A DNA stretch of 64,000 bases from Oscillospiraceae bacterium (GTDB taxonomy: Bacteria > Bacillota > Clostridia > Oscillospirales > CAG-272). The position numbers were made by a program, and so were the translations under genes. The stretch lies in NCBI GenBank assembly GCA_015063895.1, contig SVTG01000001.1:77260-141259 (forward strand), in the 5' to 3' direction. Shown here one piece after another: positions 14,576 to 24,190 of this stretch. The notes below the pieces were generated by a model that saw only the letters and a list, made by a program, of their open reading frames with translations, did no database searches and was not told where the DNA came from. How positions within the stretch are numbered: position 1 is the first letter of the stretch; each line of letters begins with the position of its first letter.

Positions 14576-15627
14576 ACGAAAACAGTATTATGATCGCGAT
14601 GAGCGGTGGTGTTGACAGCGCGGTCGCTGCCTATCTTGCCGCCAAGGGGCGGCGTGCCGCGGGGGTGACGATGAGCCTGGCCTTTGAGGAGGACCCGCAT
14701 CGCGAAAATACCCTGCGCGATATTGCCGATGCGGCCGCCACCTGCCAAAGGCTGGGGCTCCCTCACCTGGTAGCAGACCTCGCCGTCGCATTTCAAGAGC
14801 GCGTGATCACGCCCTTTATGGCGGAATATTTACAAGGAAACACACCCAATCCGTGCGTAGACTGCAATAAGCACGTCAAATTTGGGGCATTGATCGATTT
14901 TGTCCGTCAAAACGGTTATTCGCGTATTGCCACGGGTCACTATGCGCGGCTGGAGCGCACCCCCGAAGGCAGATATCTGCTGCGCCGTGCAAAGGACAGC
15001 ACCAAGGATCAGACCTATATGCTGTATGCCTTATCTCAGGACGTGCTTTCCATGACCGAATTTCCCCTTGGCGACATGACAAAGCAGGAAGTGCGGTCTT
15101 TGGCAGCCGATCTTGGCCTCGTGGCGGCACATAAAAGCGACAGCCAGGATATTTGCTTTATTCCAAACGGTGATTACGGCACTTTTATCGAGAGGCACAC
15201 CGATACTCCGATCGTAGCGGGCGACTTTCTTTCCCTTGACGGGCGCGTGCTTGGCCGCCACCGCGGCGTGATACACTATACCGTAGGACAGCGCAAGGGG
15301 CTTGGCATTGCCCTCGGTCACCCTGCGTTTGTGGTAAGAAAATCGGTTACCGACAATACCGTGACACTGGGTAATAACGAGGATTTGTTTACCACACGCT
15401 TGACTGTCCGAAACGTGAACCTGATTCCCTTTGACACCTTACGGGCGCCCACAAGGCTTTTGGCTAAGGCGCGCTACCGCCAGGAGGCGGCCCCTGCCCG
15501 CGTGGAGCAGACCGATACCGATGAGCTGACGGTTGAATTTGAAACGCCGCAGCGTGCCGTTTGCGCAGGGCAATCCCTTGTGCTTTACGATGATGAGTAT
15601 GTTGTCGGCGGCGGAAAGATCCATTAA
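14572..15627 (+). CDS. mnmA: tRNA-specific 2-thiouridylase MnmA
   Basis: A 351-residue enzyme that introduces sulfur at position 2 of the wobble uridine of Lys, Glu and Gln tRNAs, using ATP and a persulfide relay. The PP-loop SGGVDSAVAA is at the N-terminus, the first catalytic cysteine in NPCVDCNKHVKF, GHYARL follows, and the second catalytic cysteine is in SDSQDICFI. The C-terminal beta-barrel ends at GGGKIH. ATG 14572 is translationally coupled to trmL through ATGA. A hairpin terminator follows at once. Confidence 0.96.
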   Translation: MNENSIMIAMSGGVDSAVAAYLAAKGRRAAGVTMSLAFEEDPHRENTLRDIADAAATCQRLGLPHLVADLAVAFQERVITPFMAEYLQGNTPNPCVDCNKHVKFGALIDFVRQNGYSRIATGHYARLERTPEGRYLLRRAKDSTKDQTYMLYALSQDVLSMTEFPLGDMTKQEVRSLAADLGLVAAHKSDSQDICFIPNGDYGTFIERHTDTPIVAGDFLSLDGRVLGRHRGVIHYTVGQRKGLGIALGHPAFVVRKSVTDNTVTLGNNEDLFTTRLTVRNVNLIPFDTLRAPTRLLAKARYRQEAAPARVEQTDTDELTVEFETPQRAVCAGQSLVLYDDEYVVGGGKIH

Positions 15628-15632
15628 AATAG

Positions 15633-15664
15633 GCGCCCGAGCGACTGCTCGGGCGCTGGCTTTT
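15633..15664 (+). terminator. Intrinsic terminator after mnmA
   Basis: GCGCCCGAGC / GCTCGGGCGC with loop GACT (stem arms 15633-15642 and 15647-15656), then TGGCTTTT. It also separates the convergent PBP gene, but the minus-strand side lacks a good T-run. Confidence 0.85.
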
Positions 15665-18147
15665 CAGGCACCTGCGCGGCGGTGCCAAAATTCGTCAACG
15701 GTGTGAACAGGACATGTGTGATTAAACGGCACAACGTCAAGTCCAATGCCATAAAACTGCTTTGTTTCGTGATTTTTAGAATAATACGGCTCATTGTAGG
15801 ATAAATATTGTTCTTTTTCAAGATAGGCACCACCGTAAGAATAGGGTGCGTCCAGCACCTTTATCTGCCTCGGAAACAGGCGTGAAACGCGCAGCAATGC
15901 CACTTTTTTACACCCTTCAAGGGGGCAGCGCGGCGTGGCGATCCCACCCGCTGCGCAGTAGTCGATCGATACATGTGTGTGGCAGTGCTCACTTGGTACC
16001 GTTCCCTTTTTAAAGTAGCCGATCTCACTGCGATCGCCTCTTGGGTCAAGCTGACAGCACTCACCGAGCAGGAGCCCCGAATCCTTACAGTAACGCGCCG
16101 CCACCACGTTTTCTGCTGTGTCAAACTGCCGTTTGCTAACACCGAAAATTTGCGTTGCCTCCTGCATCACTGCATCAAAAATGCGCAGCGCGTGATTCCC
16201 CGGCACGTCCGCAACGGACTTGGGGTATTCATATCCATACCATACACCGCAAAGCAGCTCGGGCGTATAGCCGATAAACCATTTATCGCAATTATGGCTG
16301 CTGGTCCCCGTCTTTCCCGCGACGTCAAGCGTATTTTTTAGGGTGAGAGCCTTGCCCGTACCGTCCCTCACGGCGTGGCGCAGCATCATCGTCATAATGG
16401 AGGCGGTGTCCTCGCCAAGGACCCTACGGTCACTTTGCTTGTTTTCAAGCAGCACCTCCCCCTTGCTGTCAACCACCTTCAGATAGCTGCGCGGACTTTC
16501 AAATACGCCACGGTTGGAAAGCGCTGTGTAGCCTCCCAGTAATTCACGCAGACTAACGCCCCGATACTGCTGTCCTAGTGCCAATGATGCCGCCCCCATA
16601 TCTGCCTCCCCCGATAGCGAGGTAAACCCAAGATCCTTACTCAAAAAGCGATAAGAGGCGTGATTGCCAAGTCGCTTTAAAACAGAAACCGCCACGGTAT
16701 TGACCGATTCGGTCAGGGCCACGTTTACGTTGGTAAGACCGCGATAAAGGTTCGGAGAATTGCGCGGCCAGGGTGCGCCGTTGTCAAGAAAGCTCAGCGG
16801 AATATCGTCAAAAACCGTAGCGTACGTGATGAGGTCGCGCTCAAGCGCGGGGGCGTAGACCGACAAGGGCTTGATGACCGAGCCTGAGGGGCGCCGCGCA
16901 TCGGTTGCATAATTTTGGATACGGTTTGAGCTTTTTTCCCCAACGGCGCCCGCCACCGCCAGAATATTACCGTTTTGCGGATCAACGATCATCAAGGCGC
17001 TTTGCGCCTGCTCGCCGTTTTCGTGCACGGGAAAATGCGTACTGTCAAGATAATAAGCCTCTACCGCTTGCTGCATTTCACGGTGCATGGGCAAATAGAT
17101 CTTCAGCCCCCCGCAATAAACCAGCCGCGAGGCCGCGGCCTCGGTATATCCCTTTTCCCTGACAAGCGCTTTGATGACGTCGTTTACCGCCATATCGGCA
17201 TACCAGGAATTGACGCGCCCGTTCATCGCGCTTTCATTGAGGTTCAGCTTGACCTCGGTTGCCACCGCCACGCGATATTCACGCGCAGTGATCATCTCTT
17301 GCGCCAGCATTTCCCCCAAGATCGCGTCACGGCGTTTTTTGTTCCACTCGGGATGCCGAATGGGGTCATACCTTGTTGGATTGTTGGTAATGGCGGCAAT
17401 CGTGGCACATTCTTCTAACGTCAGATCCGCCGGCTCCTTGGAAAAATAAGCGTTGGATGCCGTTTTCACACCGTAGCACCCACCCGCCAAATTGACAACG
17501 TTTAAATACTGCTCTAAAATATCGTGCTTTGAGAGCTTTCTTTCAAGGTCAGCCGCGCGCATCAGCTCCCCCACCTTACGCGAAACGCTTTTCTCATTAT
17601 CTCCCGTGAGATTTTTGATCAGCTGCTGTGTGATCGTAGAGCCGCCAAAGCTGCGCTCGCCGCCCGTCACGTAATTACAGATCGCAGAAAGCGTGCGCAG
17701 CCAATCAATACCGCCATGCTCGTAAAAGCGCTTGTCTTCAATGGCAATAAAAGCATTTTGCAGATGCGGCGGCATCTCCTCCAGCTTGCAGTACAGTGCG
17801 TTTTCAAAGCCGCTGATGCGGTCATCGGCAAGCTCTATTGCCTCCCCCTCGTTATCGTAATAATAAAGCCGTGTGGTACGGTCGCTGACACCGATCGAAA
17901 AAAGCTCCTCGCTCATAGCGCGCTCCGGCACCGTCACGGCCCACACGGCGCCCATGACGACAAGCAGCGTGCATAACAGCAAAAAAACGAAAGAAGACCA
18001 CAATATCACACGCAGAACGCCAACACCTTTTCTTTGCAAAAAAAACACCCCCGATCTACCCGTATTTTTCGGGTGAGCGAGGGTGAAAATACTGGTCTTT
18101 CGATGGTAAAAGACACGGTTTTTGTTATTTGATTTTATTTTTGTCAT
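15664..18147 (-). CDS. Class A penicillin-binding protein (transglycosylase/transpeptidase)
   Basis: A bifunctional enzyme that polymerises and crosslinks peptidoglycan outside the membrane. The 827-residue frame has a basic cytoplasmic tail, one membrane anchor (about 45-70), a GT51 domain (IEDKRFYEHGG, GGSTITQQLIKN, RKVGELMRA, NLAGGCYGV) and a transpeptidase domain with SVIK (SxxK serine), SVN (SxN) and KTGTS. The C-terminal region resembles that of other clostridial PBP1a proteins. ATG 18147 overlaps the dnaE stop as ATGA. However, a strong terminator lies inside the first 40 codons (18038-18085), so a later start such as a GTG just before the membrane anchor is possible. Confidence 0.9.
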   Translation of the reverse strand: MTKIKSNNKNRVFYHRKTSIFTLAHPKNTGRSGVFFLQRKGVGVLRVILWSSFVFLLLCTLLVVMGAVWAVTVPERAMSEELFSIGVSDRTTRLYYYDNEGEAIELADDRISGFENALYCKLEEMPPHLQNAFIAIEDKRFYEHGGIDWLRTLSAICNYVTGGERSFGGSTITQQLIKNLTGDNEKSVSRKVGELMRAADLERKLSKHDILEQYLNVVNLAGGCYGVKTASNAYFSKEPADLTLEECATIAAITNNPTRYDPIRHPEWNKKRRDAILGEMLAQEMITAREYRVAVATEVKLNLNESAMNGRVNSWYADMAVNDVIKALVREKGYTEAAASRLVYCGGLKIYLPMHREMQQAVEAYYLDSTHFPVHENGEQAQSALMIVDPQNGNILAVAGAVGEKSSNRIQNYATDARRPSGSVIKPLSVYAPALERDLITYATVFDDIPLSFLDNGAPWPRNSPNLYRGLTNVNVALTESVNTVAVSVLKRLGNHASYRFLSKDLGFTSLSGEADMGAASLALGQQYRGVSLRELLGGYTALSNRGVFESPRSYLKVVDSKGEVLLENKQSDRRVLGEDTASIMTMMLRHAVRDGTGKALTLKNTLDVAGKTGTSSHNCDKWFIGYTPELLCGVWYGYEYPKSVADVPGNHALRIFDAVMQEATQIFGVSKRQFDTAENVVAARYCKDSGLLLGECCQLDPRGDRSEIGYFKKGTVPSEHCHTHVSIDYCAAGGIATPRCPLEGCKKVALLRVSRLFPRQIKVLDAPYSYGGAYLEKEQYLSYNEPYYSKNHETKQFYGIGLDVVPFNHTCPVHTVDEFWHRRAGA
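18038..18085 (-). terminator. Strong intrinsic terminator within the 5' end of the PBP frame
   Basis: On the minus strand CACCCTCG pairs with CGGGGGTG, then ACCCG with CGGGT, closing a 7-base loop, followed by eight T residues (18045-18038). It lies 59 bases after the dnaE stop. It looks like a full terminator or attenuator for the dnaE operon, yet is in frame within the long PBP reading frame. Confidence 0.8.
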
Positions 18148-21100
18148 TTCGGTACGACGTTATCCGCACCAAGCAGACGGCAAAGCGCCCCAAAACGCTC
18201 GGGCGTAAGGTCAAAGCCCTCTTGCTGCTTATGATAAACCTTAGTCGATGCATCAAACACCGAAACGGGTGTCTTGCCGCGCGCCGAGGCGAGCAGATGC
18301 ATCACCTGCGTGCAAGCGGGTGCTTGCAGCGAGGGCACGCGCAAATATAACGTGCGTACGCGTGCAAGGGTAGCGGCGTCGGGCAATACAACGCCTTCCT
18401 GTGCGTGAGCTTGCTGCTGTGGCTGTGATGTTTGTGCAACGCCGTTTGGCAACAGCTCCTCCATGCGCGTGACAAGGATCTTGGGTGGCTCGTCCTCGCG
18501 CAAAGAGACCGTTCCCTCCACGCGTACCACCGCATCAGCCGCGATCAGGGCGGCAAAGCGCTCTCTTATCTTGGGAAACGCCAGGCACTCGATCTCGCCC
18601 ATGCGATCCTCCACCGTAAAAAAGGCCATCTGCTCTCCCGTTTTGGTAGCTTTTGTCGTAAGGGCGGTGATAATACCCGCAACGGCCGCATTGTCGCGGT
18701 CAAACACGGTCTGCTCCTCCCCCTCGGCGCCCTCTAAAATAGCTCTGATGCTTTGCACGCGCGCCACGGAAAGCGCTTCGGAAAAGCCGTCAAGCACGTG
18801 TCCCGAGAAGTACATACCGGCCGCTTCCTTTTCCTCGGCCAATAAGCGTCGCAAGGGATATTCGGGCAGCTCGGGATAGCTGACACGGGGTGCTTCGCTG
18901 ATAATCGAAGAAAACATATCAAGCTGGCCCGTGAGGTTTGTGCGATTTTTGCTTTGCAGATTATCGATCATTTGCTCATAGACCGCCATCAGGCGGCTAC
19001 GGTACACCCCAAGCGTATCAAAGGCACCCGATTTGATCAGGGCCTCTACCTGACGCTTATTGAGGTCGTGCGTCGACATACGGTCAAGGAAATCGTCAAA
19101 CGAGCGATAGGGGCCGCCGATACGGCGCTCCTCCACCACAGCCTCAAGAAACTGTCGCCCTACGTTTTTCAGGGCAAGAAGCCCGAAGCGGATATGCTCG
19201 CCCGAGACGCTGAAATGGATCCCCGATTCATTGATATCGGGTGGCAGCACGCGAATACCGCGCTTGCCCGCCTCGGAAATATAGGCAGCGATCTTTGGCA
19301 TATTACCAAGCTCAGAGGTCAGCAGCGCCGCAAAATAAGCCTTGGGCGCGTGCTCCTTCAGATATGCGGTTTGGTAAGAGATCACCGCATAAGCCGCCGC
19401 GTGGCTCTTGTTAAAGGCATAATTGGCAAAGCTTGACAGCTCATCGAAAAGCTCGCCCGCCGCCGTGCGGTCAATGCCGTTTGCCAGGCACCCGTCAAGA
19501 AAGCCCTCGCGCTCCGCCGCCATTACGGCGGCCTTTTTCTTTGCCATCGCGCGGCGCACCACGTCGGCGTGACCGAAGGTGTAACCGGCAAGCTCGCGGA
19601 AGATCTGCATCACCTGCTCCTGATAGACCACACACCCGTAGGTGGCGCGCAGGATCGGGGCAAGCTGTGGGATTTTATAAACGACCTTTTCGGGGTTTTG
19701 ATGGTTTTCAATGAACGTCGGAATCGAATCCATCGGTCCCGGGCGATACAGCGCAATGGCCGCCACGATATCCTCAAAGCAGTTGGGCGCAAGGCTTTGC
19801 AGCATCTGGCGCATGCCGCCCGACTCCAGCTGAAACACGCCTGACGTCGCCCCCTTGGCGATCAGACGGTAGGTGGCGGCATCGTCAAGCGGAATACGCT
19901 CAATGTCAAAATCAGGATCCTCGGTACGGATCAATGCCACGGCATCGTCGATGATCGTCAGATACCGAAGCCCGAGAAAGTCAAACTTCAAAAGCCCCAG
20001 CGCCGCTACGGTATCCATATCGTATTGCGTGACGACCACGCCGTTGCTGGCGGCAAGCGGTAAATAGGTGGCAAGCGGACGCTCGGTGATCACGATTCCC
20101 GCTGCGTGAATTGACATATTTCGCGGCATTCCCTCAAGGGCCATTGCAAGGTCGATCAGCTTTTTGAAAACGCCCTTGCTCTCGTAAAGCTTTTTAAGAT
20201 CGGGCAGCTTCAGCGCGTCGGCAATGGTAATGCCCAGCTCACGGGGGATCGCCTTGGCAACGGCGTCGACCTCCTGATAAGAAATGCCGAGCGCGCGCCC
20301 CACGTCACGTACCGCTGCGCGGGCGGCAAGCGTGCCAAAGGTAATAATCTGTGAAACGTGATCGCGGCCGTAACGCTCGGTCACGTATGCAATCACCTCA
20401 TCGCGGCGGTTGTAGCAGAAATCCACGTCAATATCAGGCATGCTGACACGCTCGGGGTTCAAAAAACGCTCAAAAAGCAGGTCAAAGGCAAGCGGATCAA
20501 CGTCGGTAATACCCAAAAAGTAAGCCACGACCGACCCCGCACCCGACCCACGCCCGGGTCCTACGGGAATTTTTTTGGATTTGGCAAAATTCACGTAGTC
20601 CTGTACGATCAGAAAGTAATCAGCATACCCCATGCCCGCGATCACGGAAAGCTCATAGGTCATGCGCGCGCGATACTCCTCTAAAGAAAAACGGTCGGTT
20701 GCCAGCTGCCCTGCGGCCTCACGGCGCAAAAAACCGCTCTCGGCAAGGTCACGCAGATACGAAACGGCATCGCGCCCGTCGGGACACGGGAATTTCGGCA
20801 AATGATTTTGCTCAAAATCAAAGGCAAAGTGACAGCGCTCGGCAATTTTGACGGTATTTGCCACGGCACCCTCAAAGGCGCCGAACAGCATTTCCATCTC
20901 GCCCGTATCCTTATAGTAAAATTCATCGGTCTCAAAGCCGATAGGGCGCCCGTCGTCAAGACGGGAGTTGGTTTGAATACACATAAGCACCGCCTGCGTT
21001 TCGGCATCCTCGCGGCGCAGGTAATGGCAATCGTTGGTAGCGACCAAGGGCAGCTGACAAACCTTTGCCAGCCTGGCAAGCAGCGGCAGGATCTGCTTTT

Positions 21101-21644
21101 GCTCGGGCAGTCCGTGATCCTGTATTTCGATATAAAAGCGGTCAGGGCCGAAAATAGCGGCATACTCCCTTGCCGTTTGGCACGCACCCTCAAAATCGCC
21201 CGCCACAAGCTGCTGCGGTATACGCCCTGCCAGACACCCCGAAAGTGCGATCAGCCCCTCGGCGTGAGAGCGCAGTAGCTCAAGATCAACACGGGGCTTG
21301 GCGTAAAAGCCCTCGGTAAAGCCGCGTGATACGAGGTCAATGAGATTACGGTAACCGATCTCGTTTTGACAAAGCAGCACCAGATGGTTGGGGTGCGCAT
21401 CACTGCTTCCCTTGCCAAAGCGCGAGCGCGGCGCCACATAGACCTCGCACCCGATGATCGGCTGAATGCCCTCGGCCACGCACGCGCGATAAAAGGCCAC
21501 GGCACCGTACATCACGCCGTGATCGGTGAGGGCCACTGCCTTGTGTCCGCATTCCTTGGCGCGACGCGCAATATCCTTGATACGGCAAGCGCCGTCAAGC
21601 AGGCTATATTCACTGTGAAGATGCAAATGAACGAATCCCGACAC
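18144..21644 (-). CDS. dnaE: DNA polymerase III subunit alpha DnaE
   Basis: A 1166-residue replicative C-family polymerase. The N-terminal PHP domain keeps its histidine pattern (HLHLHSEYSLLDG, ALTDHGVM). The palm contains GPGRGSGAGS and the catalytic PDIDVDF. Fingers and helix-hairpin-helix regions follow, then an OB fold (AAVAGIITALTTKATKTG) near residue 1000. In clostridia this DnaE works beside PolC, which is not in the window. The start is GTG 21644 with AGGAGG nine bases ahead; no upstream ATG in frame is better. It follows whiA by 15 bases and overlaps the PBP start by four. Confidence 0.97.
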   Translation of the reverse strand: MSGFVHLHLHSEYSLLDGACRIKDIARRAKECGHKAVALTDHGVMYGAVAFYRACVAEGIQPIIGCEVYVAPRSRFGKGSSDAHPNHLVLLCQNEIGYRNLIDLVSRGFTEGFYAKPRVDLELLRSHAEGLIALSGCLAGRIPQQLVAGDFEGACQTAREYAAIFGPDRFYIEIQDHGLPEQKQILPLLARLAKVCQLPLVATNDCHYLRREDAETQAVLMCIQTNSRLDDGRPIGFETDEFYYKDTGEMEMLFGAFEGAVANTVKIAERCHFAFDFEQNHLPKFPCPDGRDAVSYLRDLAESGFLRREAAGQLATDRFSLEEYRARMTYELSVIAGMGYADYFLIVQDYVNFAKSKKIPVGPGRGSGAGSVVAYFLGITDVDPLAFDLLFERFLNPERVSMPDIDVDFCYNRRDEVIAYVTERYGRDHVSQIITFGTLAARAAVRDVGRALGISYQEVDAVAKAIPRELGITIADALKLPDLKKLYESKGVFKKLIDLAMALEGMPRNMSIHAAGIVITERPLATYLPLAASNGVVVTQYDMDTVAALGLLKFDFLGLRYLTIIDDAVALIRTEDPDFDIERIPLDDAATYRLIAKGATSGVFQLESGGMRQMLQSLAPNCFEDIVAAIALYRPGPMDSIPTFIENHQNPEKVVYKIPQLAPILRATYGCVVYQEQVMQIFRELAGYTFGHADVVRRAMAKKKAAVMAAEREGFLDGCLANGIDRTAAGELFDELSSFANYAFNKSHAAAYAVISYQTAYLKEHAPKAYFAALLTSELGNMPKIAAYISEAGKRGIRVLPPDINESGIHFSVSGEHIRFGLLALKNVGRQFLEAVVEERRIGGPYRSFDDFLDRMSTHDLNKRQVEALIKSGAFDTLGVYRSRLMAVYEQMIDNLQSKNRTNLTGQLDMFSSIISEAPRVSYPELPEYPLRRLLAEEKEAAGMYFSGHVLDGFSEALSVARVQSIRAILEGAEGEEQTVFDRDNAAVAGIITALTTKATKTGEQMAFFTVEDRMGEIECLAFPKIRERFAALIAADAVVRVEGTVSLREDEPPKILVTRMEELLPNGVAQTSQPQQQAHAQEGVVLPDAATLARVRTLYLRVPSLQAPACTQVMHLLASARGKTPVSVFDASTKVYHKQQEGFDLTPERFGALCRLLGADNVVPK

Positions 21645-21659
21645 GGCATTCCCTCCTTT

Positions 21660-22505
21660 TTAAGTCGTCTTGGTGCCTTCGGCAAAGGCAATGATCTTTT
21701 GTAATCTGTGGTTAAGGCCCGATTTTGTCAGCGTGGGATTGTGCTTTTGCGCGAGCTCGGGCAAAGATACGTCGGGATTTTCCTCGCGCAGAAGCGCCGT
21801 ATAGCGCAGCTCCTCGGGCATCGCCTCAAACAAGCCCCTTTGCCTGAGATCGGCAATGGCCGCCAGCACGCGGCCCGAGGCCTTGACCGCGCGGCGGATA
21901 TTTTGCGTTTCACAGTTTGTCAAACGGTTTTCCTCACTTCTGATATCCCGTGTGATCTTGGCATTCATCAAGGCAAAAAGCGCCTGATTGGCACCAAGCA
22001 CGCTCAAAATATCCTCTATCACGGCATTTTTCTTGAGATAGATCCCGTAACCGCCATCGCGGCAAGCACGCACCTTCCCCTCCCAGCCGTGCGATTGCAG
22101 GGCACGCAGGATCAGGTCGCGGCCCTCCTCTTCTATGGCGTGAAATTCTATGTGATAGCTTTTTTCGGGATCGGTTGCCGACCCTGCGGCGATCAGTGCA
22201 CCGCGCAAAAAGGCAAGACTGCATTCGGGGCAGGCAAAATTTGGCGGCACAAGCAGATCGCCAAGGAGCTGCTGTGACGAAAAAAGCATCGTCGCGCCGT
22301 CGATCAAGGCAGTTTTTCTATAAAACTGACGGTAAACGCGCGCACATTCGCGGCGTGAGCACAATGCAGAAAGCTTTAAAAGCACCTTGCCCGTTTTGGT
22401 TTGCGCTGCGTTCAAAAATAAGCCCCGCAAATAAGCCGCACGGCAGCAGGGTGCGTGCGGTGGTGCAGCGATCAGCTCTTCCTTCAGGGCAAGTGAATAA
22501 TTCAT
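21660..22505 (-). CDS. whiA: Sporulation/cell-division transcription factor WhiA
   Basis: A 281-residue DNA-binding protein with a degenerate LAGLIDADG homing-endonuclease-like N-terminal domain (CCRAAYLRGLFLNAA, CSLAFLRGALIAAGS) and a C-terminal helix-turn-helix domain (SLPELAQKHNPTLTKSGLNHRLQKI). In actinobacteria it activates sporulation septation; in Bacillota it influences division. It is coupled to murB through ATGA (22502-22505). The genes rapZ and yvcK, normally between murB and whiA in clostridia, are absent here. Confidence 0.94.
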   Translation of the reverse strand: MNYSLALKEELIAAPPHAPCCRAAYLRGLFLNAAQTKTGKVLLKLSALCSRRECARVYRQFYRKTALIDGATMLFSSQQLLGDLLVPPNFACPECSLAFLRGALIAAGSATDPEKSYHIEFHAIEEEGRDLILRALQSHGWEGKVRACRDGGYGIYLKKNAVIEDILSVLGANQALFALMNAKITRDIRSEENRLTNCETQNIRRAVKASGRVLAAIADLRQRGLFEAMPEELRYTALLREENPDVSLPELAQKHNPTLTKSGLNHRLQKIIAFAEGTKTT

Positions 22506-23422
22506 TTCTTTTTCTCCGTAATATACCGAATTTCGGGCACAGGCCGAAATCCGCGTTCTTTTTCTACAATTTCTTGTATCTTTCCGATCAGCGTGAGCAC
22601 GTCGGCAGCGGTCGCACCGCCGAGATTGACGATAAATCCCGCGTGCTTGGACGATACCGCGGCATTGCCGCAGCGCATACCCTTCAGGCCCAGCTCGTCT
22701 AAAATTTTGCCCATCGGCTCACCCGAATCGGGACGCAGAAAAACGCTTCCCGCACTCGGCTGCTGTAAGGGCTGCGTGTCCCTTCGCCGTGCGAGAAATG
22801 CTTTGATCCGCGCTTGCAGCACAGCGGGAGGGGCAAGGTCCACCAGTTGAAATGCTGCTTGCAAAATAATGGCGTTATTTGTTTGGAAATCGCTTTTACG
22901 ATAACAAAAACTCAATTCTTTGTTAAAATATGTTGTTATTTTATCGCCGTACGGCTCGTAGCAAACCACGTATTTGATCAAACTGCCGAGGTCTTTTCCG
23001 TGGGCACCTGCGTTCATATAAATACCGCCCCCCACAGTTCCGGGTATCCCTGCCGCAAAGCAAAGATCGCCATATCCGGCCTTTGCCGTGCAGTGCGCAA
23101 GGCGCGGCAACAGCACCCCGCAATCGGCACGTAAAATGCCGTTTCCCTCCCATTTTACAGCGTCAAGGCGGACCGTGCGCACCAGAACAGACGGCAGATC
23201 GGTATCGTCAAACAGGATATTGCTTGCCCGACCGATCAGGGCATAAGAAAGCGCCGTTTGCCGACAAAGCGCCAGCACGTCGCAAAGCTCACCGATGCAG
23301 CAGGGCTCCACCACGTAAGGGCAAGCGCCGCCGATCCTGAAGGTAGAGAGTGTGGCAGTCAAAACGTTTTTCCGATAAGCAATGCTCCTGTTTTTTAAGG
23401 CTTCCTCAAAGCCAACGCTCAA
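22502..23422 (-). CDS. murB: UDP-N-acetylenolpyruvoylglucosamine reductase MurB
   Basis: A 306-residue FAD enzyme that reduces UDP-GlcNAc-enolpyruvate to UDP-MurNAc in the cytoplasm, the second step of peptidoglycan precursor synthesis. FAD-binding parts are STFRIGG and GIPGTVGGGIYMNAGAHG; the catalytic serine is in SAGSVFLRP and the C-terminal glutamate in PEIRYI. Lack of the extra loop marks it as type II. The start is TTG 23422, overlapping the stop of the HAD gene as TTGA; no alternative ATG gives a full N-terminus. Confidence 0.95.
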   Translation of the reverse strand: MSVGFEEALKNRSIAYRKNVLTATLSTFRIGGACPYVVEPCCIGELCDVLALCRQTALSYALIGRASNILFDDTDLPSVLVRTVRLDAVKWEGNGILRADCGVLLPRLAHCTAKAGYGDLCFAAGIPGTVGGGIYMNAGAHGKDLGSLIKYVVCYEPYGDKITTYFNKELSFCYRKSDFQTNNAIILQAAFQLVDLAPPAVLQARIKAFLARRRDTQPLQQPSAGSVFLRPDSGEPMGKILDELGLKGMRCGNAAVSSKHAGFIVNLGGATAADVLTLIGKIQEIVEKERGFRPVPEIRYITEKKK

Positions 23423-24105
23423 AGCACAAGCGGCAGCAGCTCGTGCAGTGCCGCGATCTCAAAGTCGATCTTCATTCCCTCGGGCGCCTTTTTTCTGTTG
23501 GGATTAAACCAGCAGGTCGTTAGCTCTGCATCGATCCCACCCTGGATATCAGAGCTCAGCGAATCTCCGATCAGCAGAGTGCTTTGCGGTGCAAAGCCTT
23601 CAATTTGCTCAGCCACCGCTTCAAAATAGCCGCGGTGAGGCTTTTCAAAGCCTATTTCTTCAGAAATAAATACGCCTGAAAAATACGCCTTTATGGCCGA
23701 CGCGGCAAAACGCCTTGTCTGCACGCTTTTGATGCCGTTTGTGACAATATACAGCTTGCAGGCCGACGAAAGCGTGCGACACACGTCAAGTGCACCGTCA
23801 ATCAGCAGCGTTTGCGCGGAAAGCGCCTCCACGTAAGCGTTTGCCATACGTGCGGCCTCGCAAGAAAAGCCGAATTTTTGACAAAATTCTTCAAATCTTT
23901 GCGTCCGCAAAGCAGTTTTTGTAATCTCGCCGCGCTCAAGGCGCCGCCACATCTCATCGTTGATGCGGCTGTATGCGGCGATCAGGTCTGCGGTCGGCGC
24001 AATATCAAAGCATTGCAGCGTTTCGGTTATCGCGTTTTGTTCGGCAGCCGAAAAGTCAAACAGCGTGTTATCTGCATCAAACAGCAGCGTTTTAAATCGC
24101 GGCAT
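23419..24105 (-). CDS. HAD-superfamily nucleotidase, YjjG-like
   Basis: A 228-residue haloacid-dehalogenase phosphatase. Motif I is LLFDADNTLFDF (nucleophile Asp), motif II IVTNG, motif III the lysine in EEIGFEKPHRGYF, and motif IV LLIGDSLSSDIQGG. The helical cap and the WFNPNRKKAP segment match YjjG, a nucleotidase acting on non-canonical pyrimidine nucleotides; substrate is inferred. ATG 24105 is favoured over GTG 24117 because GGTGGTGA sits at normal distance and the predicted transcript start (about 24125) leaves little room. It is the first gene of the HAD-murB-whiA-dnaE unit. Confidence 0.85.
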   Translation of the reverse strand: MPRFKTLLFDADNTLFDFSAAEQNAITETLQCFDIAPTADLIAAYSRINDEMWRRLERGEITKTALRTQRFEEFCQKFGFSCEAARMANAYVEALSAQTLLIDGALDVCRTLSSACKLYIVTNGIKSVQTRRFAASAIKAYFSGVFISEEIGFEKPHRGYFEAVAEQIEGFAPQSTLLIGDSLSSDIQGGIDAELTTCWFNPNRKKAPEGMKIDFEIAALHELLPLVL

Positions 24106-24131
24106 ACACGTCACCACCCTTCACTTTCTCC

Positions 24132-24160
24132 ATTATAACCGAAAAATGACAAAATTTCAA
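24132..24160 (-). promoter_or_regulatory. Sigma-A promoter for the HAD-murB-whiA-dnaE operon
   Basis: On the minus strand TTGAAA (24160-24155), 17-base spacer, TATAAT (24137-24132). It gives a leader of only about 20 bases before ATG 24105. Confidence 0.82.
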
Positions 24161-24190
24161 GTCACAAACACAATATATCTGCATTTTCTC

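Noticed and set aside
23085..23340. Plus-strand frame opposite murB
   Set aside because: Shadow frame with Arg/Pro/Ala-rich composition and no RBS.
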